Positions 58,908 through 64,000 of a stretch of 64,000 nt of DNA are shown here, one piece after another (the first letter of the stretch is position 1; each line of letters starts with the position of its first letter). The stretch is from assembly GCA_030323305.1 (NCBI GenBank), contig CP106741.1, positions 5,813,501-5,877,500 on the forward strand. The letters run 5' to 3'. Source of the DNA: Paenibacillus sp. CC-CFT747 (GTDB taxonomy: Bacteria; Bacillota; Bacilli; Paenibacillales; NBRC-103111). Under the pieces are notes generated by a model. It searched no databases, had not been told where the DNA came from, and was given only the letters and a program-made list of their open reading frames with translations. The position numbers were made by a program, and so were the translations under genes.

Positions 58908-59384
58908 TCACGATCCTTTCTTGGGGATTTGGAGAGTGCGCGGCTGGTTCCGACGCCATGGAACGGCAAAGCCGGTCAGCAGAAGCGCCGCCAGGCCGGT
59001 CAGCGCGAGCCAAACCTCCCGGCCTCCGGCGGGCACCGTGCCTAAAGCAAGGGGGATTCCCCGGCAGAGAAGCAGGAGCCACAGCTGGACGGCAAGGAGA
59101 AGGGCGGCGGCGGTCCAGCCGCGTCTTCGCATAATCCGGGTCCGCAAAAAGTGCTGGCTGTAAAAGACATAGGCGAGCCACAAAATACCGAACAGCAGAA
59201 AGGTCATGTTGTCGATGCCTTTCCAGGAGAAGGGGTCCACCCGGTTATAAGCCAGCAGGCTCAGCACCAGGCTGCGGAGCTCGAGCCAATTCCAGAGGCC
59301 GAGGACGGAAGCGAGAACGGCTCCCGCCAGGGACAGAAGGGCCGCCGAATTCCGCCGGCGATGTTCCAGCAGGGGATCCATCAT
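58908..59384 (-). CDS. Small four-span membrane protein (158 aa)
   Basis: A membrane protein with about four helices (ALLSLAGAVLASVLGLW, FLLFGILWLAYVFYS, AALLLAVQLWLLLL, VWLALTGLAALLLTG). The start ATGATG overlaps the stop of the upstream small gene and follows GGGAGGCGGG. I do not recognise the family. It is translationally coupled within the opp operon and could be an accessory subunit of the importer. Confidence 0.75.
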   Translation of the reverse strand: MMDPLLEHRRRNSAALLSLAGAVLASVLGLWNWLELRSLVLSLLAYNRVDPFSWKGIDNMTFLLFGILWLAYVFYSQHFLRTRIMRRRGWTAAALLLAVQLWLLLLCRGIPLALGTVPAGGREVWLALTGLAALLLTGFAVPWRRNQPRTLQIPKKGS

Positions 59385-59761
59385 CCCGCCTCCCTTTCTT
59401 CCCGGGCTACCCTTTGCAGAACCTGCAAAGTGTGCCGGCGGGCCTCTTCGCTCTCTACAAGCGAAGTCCGTTTGACGAAATCGGCCAGGCGGGCAAGCTT
59501 GCGGGCGTAAGCTTGACGCGCCTTTTTCTGCAGCCTCTGCAGCTCTTCGGTCCGGTTCTGCTCCTGGAGAGGAATCATTCTTCGGAGATAAGGAAGGGTC
59601 CACTCCTGCGGGACGGCTCCCGTAGCGGCGATCGTTTCCAGATCGGCCAGCTTGCTCCCGATCAACCGGCTCAGCCAGAAGCGCATATACCACAGAGAGG
59701 CCATCATGATTAGAGCCAGGAATAGGGCGAACAGAAGCAGGGTCAGCAGGATGGTGCTCAT
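59381..59761 (-). CDS. Small membrane-anchored coiled-coil protein (126 aa)
   Basis: One N-terminal membrane helix (ILLTLLLFALFLALIMMASLW) is followed by a charged, helical domain rich in Arg, Glu and Gln (EELQRLQKKARQAYARKLARL). Its ATG overlaps the restored oppF stop and its stop overlaps the next start, so it is locked into the operon. Family not recognised. Confidence 0.75.
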   Translation of the reverse strand: MSTILLTLLLFALFLALIMMASLWYMRFWLSRLIGSKLADLETIAATGAVPQEWTLPYLRRMIPLQEQNRTEELQRLQKKARQAYARKLARLADFVKRTSLVESEEARRHTLQVLQRVAREEREAG

Positions 59762-60791
59762 AGCCCGGCCGCCCCCTCAGCTCCAGCTCTCCGGCAAAAT
59801 GACAAGCAGCGTAGTGCCCGTCCCCGACCGCTTTCATCTCGGGAGCCTCCTGGCGGCATAGCTCTTTGGCATACGGGCACCGGGGGTGAAAGTAACAGCC
59901 GGTGGGAGGGTTGGCCGGGTTCGCCACCTCGCCCGAGAGGATAATCCGGTCCGATTTATGGCGCGGATCCGGGATGGGCTTCGCGGACAGAAGGGCTTCG
60001 GTGTACGGATGACGCGGGGAGGTGAACAGGGACTCGGTCTCCGCCGTCTCCACCATCTTGCCCACATACATGACCCCCACCCGGTCGGAAATATGCTGAA
60101 TCACGCCAAGGTCGTGGGAAATGAACAAATAGCTGAGGTTAAGATCGGCCTGCAGATCCTCCAGCAGATTGAGAATCTGCGCCTGGACCGACACGTCGAG
60201 GGCCGAAACCGCCTCGTCGCAGACGATGAAGGAAGGGTCCGTCGCCAGGGCGCGGGCAATCCCGATCCGCTGTCTCTGGCCTCCGCTGAAGGCGTGGGGA
60301 TAACGCTCCAGGTGGCGGCTGTTCAGGCCCACCATTTCCATCAGAGAAGAGACCCGCTGCTTCAGCTCCGACCCTCCCATCAGGCCGTTGCACACGAGGG
60401 GCTCGGCAATGATGTTGAACACGGTCATTCGTGGGTTCAGCGAGGAGTACGGATCCTGAAAAATCAGCTGCATGTCGCGTCGGATCGCCCTCAGTTCGCG
60501 CCGGTCCAACTCCAGAACATTGCGCATCATCCCCTTCCTGTCGCGGAACAGCACCTCGCCGGAGGATGGCTCCACGGCACGCAAAATGCAGCGCCCGAGC
60601 GTCGTCTTGCCGCAGCCCGATTCGCCGACGAGTCCGAAGGTTTCGCCGGGACGTATGGCAAACTGCACATCGTCTACTGCCTTCACATAGCCGGCGGTTC
60701 TCTGCAGAAAGCCCTTGCGGATCGGAAAATACTTCTTCACCGCCTTAACCTCCAGCACCGCCTGCTTGGCGTATCCCGCATCCGTTTTCAT
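59758..60791 (-). CDS. oppF: Oligopeptide-type ABC transporter ATPase OppF (frameshift at end)
   Basis: A 344-aa ATPase. Walker A is GESGCGKTT, signature AFSGGQRQR, and Walker B FIVCDEAVSALD. The oligopeptide-type C-terminal tail has the clustered cysteines (CYFHPRCPYAKELC and ACHF). As written the frame runs on into the next genes to 58908. One base added at the C5 run 59772-59776 gives a stop that overlaps the next ATG. GGAGG precedes the ATG at 60791, which overlaps the oppD stop. Confidence 0.92.
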
Positions 60792-61834
60792 CGTACGGCC
60801 TCCTTTCTTGCGTCCTGTCCACCGACAAGTACACAGCGGACGAAATGGCCTTCCTCGATCTCCGTAAGCGGAATGTCCTCCCGGTTGCACATCCCGTCGA
60901 CCGCGTGCTTGCAGCGGGTGTAGAAGCCGCACCCCTTCGGCAGGTTCATCGGGAACGGTACCGTGCCTTCGATCGATTCGAGCCGGCGGTTCCCCCGGCC
61001 GATGGTCGGAATGGAATTCAGCAGGGCTTTCGTATACGGATGTTTGGGCGCGTGGAACAGGGTGTCGACGTCCGTATATTCGACGACCTTGCCCAGGTAC
61101 ATGACCGCCACATCGTCCGACATCTCGGCAATGACGCCCAGATCGTGCGTAATGAAGATGACCGAGGTGTCCCGGCTCTCCTTCAGGTCATTGATCAGCT
61201 GAAGCACCTGCGCCTGCACCGTCACGTCGAGGGCCGTCGTCGGCTCATCGGCAATGAGAACGGAGGGATGGCAGGACAGCGCCATGGCGATCATCGCCCG
61301 CTGCCTCATCCCGCCGGAGAGCTGGTGGGGATACTCCCCATCCTCTGCTCGGGGTTAGACATGCCGACCTTGCGGAGGATCTCGACGCCGATCCGGTAAG
61401 CCTCCTCTTTGTCATCCGTTTCATGAAGGAGGATCGCCTCCATAATCTGATTTCCGATCGTATGGATCGGGGAGAAGGCCTTCATCGGCTCCTGAAAAAT
61501 CATCGCGATCTCCCCGCCCCGGATGTCCCGGATTTCTTTGCCCCGGGGTCCAGCCGGATCAGGTCCACCTCCTCGAGACCGCCCTCCGGCCGCATGCGCT
61601 TCAGCTTAATCTCCCCTTCCACCCGGCCGGGGGAAGGCACGATCGGAGAAGCGCTTGGGAGGTGACGCTTTTGCCGCAGCCGCTTTCCCCGACGATGCCG
61701 AGCGTTTTGCCGCGCTTGATGCGCAGGTCAATGCCATCCACCGCCTTCAGGACTCCTTCGTCCAGATGAAAATGAACCTTGACGTCCTTCATTTCCAGAA
61801 TGACGGCATCGGCTTCTGCCGTGTTTCCTTTCAT
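60788..61834 (-). CDS. oppD: Oligopeptide-type ABC transporter ATPase OppD (three frameshifts)
   Basis: An ATPase of about 349 aa. Walker A is GESGCGKSV, the restored signature is QLSGGMRQR, Walker B is VLIADEPTTALD, and the tail has CGFYTRCKHAVDGMC. Breaks are near 61644, at 61545-61548 and at the C4 run 61336-61339; one base at each restores a full-length protein. The stop overlaps the oppF start. It powers import together with OppF. Confidence 0.92.
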
Positions 61835-61849
61835 AACGGGTTCACCTCG

Positions 61850-63009
61850 CTATTTGTAGGGATCCGCGGCGTCGCGCAGTCCGTCTCCCAAAAAGTTGAA
61901 CATCAGAACGGTCAGGATGATGAAGGCGGCCGGCCAGAGCAGCCATGGGTAATGGGCAAGCGTCTGCAGGTTTTGGGAATCCTGCAGCAGGACCCCCAGC
62001 TGACAACCGGAGGCTGCAGGCCGATGCCGAGAAAGCTGAGCGCCGTTTCACCGAGAATGGTTCCCGGGATCGACAGTGTGACGTTCACGATGATGTAGCT
62101 GGCGAAGGACGGGATCAGGTGCTTCCGGATGATCCGGAAGTCGCTCGCTCCCGCGAGCCGGGCGGCCAGCGTGAAGTCTTCCTCCCGAAGGGAAAGCATT
62201 TTGCCCCGGACCACACGGGCGAGCCCCGTCCAGCCGATAATCGAGAAGATGATGATCAGCCCGAAGTAGATCTGAAGCGCTGTCCAGCCCTTCGGCAGAG
62301 CGGCCGATAAAGCCATCCACAGCGGGATGGTCGGGATGCAGATGAGGAGGTCGATCGTGCGCTGGATGATGGTGTCGGTCACCCCGCCCAGGTAACCGGA
62401 TATTCCTCCGAGCAGAAGGCCGAGAATCAAGGTCAGCACAATGCCTAGCAGGCCGAACGAAAGCGAGATGCGGGCTCCGTACAGAATGCGGGAGAACAGG
62501 TCGTGGCCCAGTTTATCTGTCCCCATGAGAAGCAGCGGGCTGTCGGCATCCTTCAGACCGAACAAGTGGCGGTCCATCGGGATAAGGCCCCACATTTTGT
62601 AAGACTCCCCCTTCACAAAGAGGGAAATGGAGTACTTCTTCTCCGGATCCTCCGAGAATGTCCGCCGGAAGGTCTGCGGATCCACCTTCTCGCTCATTCC
62701 GTAGACGAAGGGCTGCAGGGAGAAGCCTTTCTCGGGATCGACGAAGTGGATTTGGGAGGGCGGCGAATTTTTGTAAGCCGTGAACCGGGTTTCCGTTCCG
62801 TACGGACTAAGAAATTCACAGAAGAGCGCCACCAGATACAGCAGCAGAAGGACGATGGAGGAGAAGACCGCCAGCCGGTGCTTCTTGAACTTCCACCACA
62901 TGAGCTGCCATTGGGAAGCGACCTCGAGGCTCGGATCCCGGGCTTCTTTCCGCCGGCGTCCCGCTCCCGTTCGTTTAAGCCGGTTCGCAATCGTGGTCAT
63001 GGCGCTCAT
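61850..63009 (-). CDS. oppC: Oligopeptide-type ABC transporter permease OppC (frameshifted near end)
   Basis: A 386-aa permease with a long extracytoplasmic loop after the first span (about residues 75-170, including EKGFSLQPFVYG), then five more spans and the LREEDFTLAARLAGAS loop. The frame breaks at the C5 run 61993-61997; one added base gives SWGVLLQDSQNL and the usual ending GDGLRDAADPYK. It starts at the ATGA overlap with the restored end of oppB. Confidence 0.92.
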
Positions 63010-64000
63010 TCGCTAACCCCCCGAAGCGGATTCTCGGATCGACGGCCGCGAGCAGAATATCGGAGAGCAGGGTTCCTATCACCGTCATAACACTCAGGAT
63101 CAGAAGAAAGCTTCCCGTCAGATACATATCCTGGAACATCAGCGCCTTCAGCAGCATGGGTCCGGTGGTCTGGAGATTGAGGACGATCGAGACGATCGCC
63201 TCGCCGGAAATAAGGGCCGGCAGCGTCCAGCCGATGGTGCTGATCAGGGGATTAATCGCCATCCGGACGGGATATTTGAACAGGAGCTTCCTCTCGGCCA
63301 CCCCTTTGGCCCGGGCCGTAATCACATATTGCTTAGACAGCTCATCGAGCAGCATCCCCCTCGTTACCCGGATGAGCGAAGCCGTTCCGGACATCCCGAT
63401 CACGATAACCGGAAGAATCAGCCTCGGCAGCATGTTCATGATTTTGGCCGCATTCCAAGGGGCATCCACGAATTCAGGAGAGAACAGCCCGGTAATCGAG
63501 ACCCCTGTCTGGACGAAGATGAAATAAACGAGGATGAGGGCGATCAGAAAGCCGGGAACGGCGAGGCCGATAAAGCCGATAAAGGTGAAGATGTAATCGA
63601 ACACGGAATATTGATGAGTCGCCGAGTAGATGCCGATGGGAATGGCTACCGCCCAGACGAAGACCAGGGAGATGAGCGAGATCACCACGGTAAGCGCAAG
63701 GCGCGGGCCGATGACGTCGGCTACCGGCTGGTTCCACTGGAAGGAACGGCCCAAATCGCCATGCAGAATAATATTTTTGAGCCAGATGAAATATTGCATG
63801 TACATCGATTTGTCGAGCCCGTATTCCGCCTGCAGATTGAGGATGGTGCTTTCCGAAACGGCATTGCCGGCCAGCTTCAGCTGCGCGATATAGGTGGTCA
63901 GGAAATCGCCGGGCGGCAGCTGGATGATGACGAAGACGATCATGCTGATGGCAATGAGCAGCGGGATCAGCTGCAGGACCCGGTAGGAAATGTAATTCAA
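63006..64000 (-). CDS. oppB: Oligopeptide-type ABC transporter permease OppB (at window edge)
   Basis: A six-span permease of about 331 aa: NYISYRVLQLIPLLIAISM at the start and SFQWNQPVADVIGPRLALTV in the middle. The first codon in view is TTG at the window edge, so the true start may lie outside. As written it ends at 62975. One base added at the C6 run 63017-63022 gives the common ending RFGGVSE with a stop overlapping the oppC start. The matching binding protein is probably encoded upstream, beyond 64000. Confidence 0.9.

Noticed and set aside
58908..60932. A single 674-codon minus-strand frame joining OppF to a membrane protein
   Set aside because: It reads OppF, then out-of-frame sequence through the 126-aa gene, then the 158-aa gene. 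A one-base repair at 59772-59776 gives three normal, overlapping genes instead of a fusion.
1..64000. Programmed ribosomal frameshifting as the cause of the broken genes
   Set aside because: Too many unrelated genes are affected, no common slippery heptamer or stimulator is seen, and homopolymer under-calling explains all cases.
1..64000. CRISPR arrays, tRNA or rRNA genes, transposases, phage genes
   Set aside because: I found no spaced direct repeats, cloverleaf pattern, or recognisable mobile-element protein in either strand.

Overview
The window looks like a chromosomal segment of a high-GC, spore-forming Firmicute of the Paenibacillaceae (Paenibacillus or a close relative). The evidence is strong GGAGG-type ribosome binding sites, a T-box leader before metG, Bacillus-type proteins (Zur, NamA/YqjM-type ene reductase, CtaG/DUF2243, a YjcZ-family small sporulation protein, an orphan multi-PAS kinase of the sporulation type), many solute-uptake systems without their own sugar ATPase, and AraC/LacI/DeoR regulators. 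I saw no tRNA, rRNA, CRISPR array, phage or transposase.

A feature that affects every gene call: about 44 single-base frameshifts can be read in about 30 genes. Nearly all can be repaired by adding one base to a homopolymer, mostly C/G runs of 4-7, and the repair restores family motifs or a normal operon junction. This looks like homopolymer under-calling in the source assembly rather than mass gene decay. Extents below are for the restored genes, and each break is stated.

Layout. 1-5.4 kb: metG with T-box leader, yidD-zur, a Fur-boxed FhuF-like ferric reductase, a HAD phosphatase and two small proteins. 5.5-12 kb: DinG-type helicase, an ECF sigma/anti-sigma pair, and a surface electron-transfer pair (c-type cytochrome lipoprotein; Lipoprotein_15 repeats fused to a cupredoxin). 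12-15.4 kb: LtaS-type synthase with an extra C-terminal domain, and namA. 15.5-19.6 kb: a LacI-controlled sugar-acid (or sulfolactate-type) operon with a split UxaA/SuyAB dehydratase, SDR, DUF4177-like protein and RbsD. 19.8-31.5 kb: ATP-dependent DNA ligase, five-PAS kinase, amino acid permease, lytic transglycosylase, MFS exporter divergent from TetR-GDPD, a repeat-containing secreted protein and cardiolipin synthase. 31.8-41.2 kb: SDR, heterodimeric ABC exporter, sigma-like and YjcZ small proteins, Cof phosphatase, SGNH esterase, ZIP transporter, CtaG and DUF2243. 41.4-44.4 kb: phytanoyl-CoA dioxygenase-type enzyme divergent from AraC and an NHL protein.

44.6-64 kb is one long minus-strand catabolic island. 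Read in transcription order it holds an Opp-type importer (oppBCDF), two small membrane proteins, a TIM-barrel isomerase, a DeoR regulator, an ASRT-like beta-sandwich protein, an AraC regulator, a sugar ABC importer (two permeases and a binding lipoprotein), a Gfo/Idh/MocA dehydrogenase, a second TIM-barrel isomerase, a sulfatase-family protein, a second Gfo/Idh/MocA dehydrogenase, an APS kinase and two more sulfatase-family proteins. The sulfatases have no signal peptides, so the simplest model is import of an intact sulfated (or otherwise esterified) sugar or cyclitol, cytoplasmic ester cleavage, then oxidation and isomerisation. This island is the best candidate for an undescribed system here; the substrate is not determined by the sequence.
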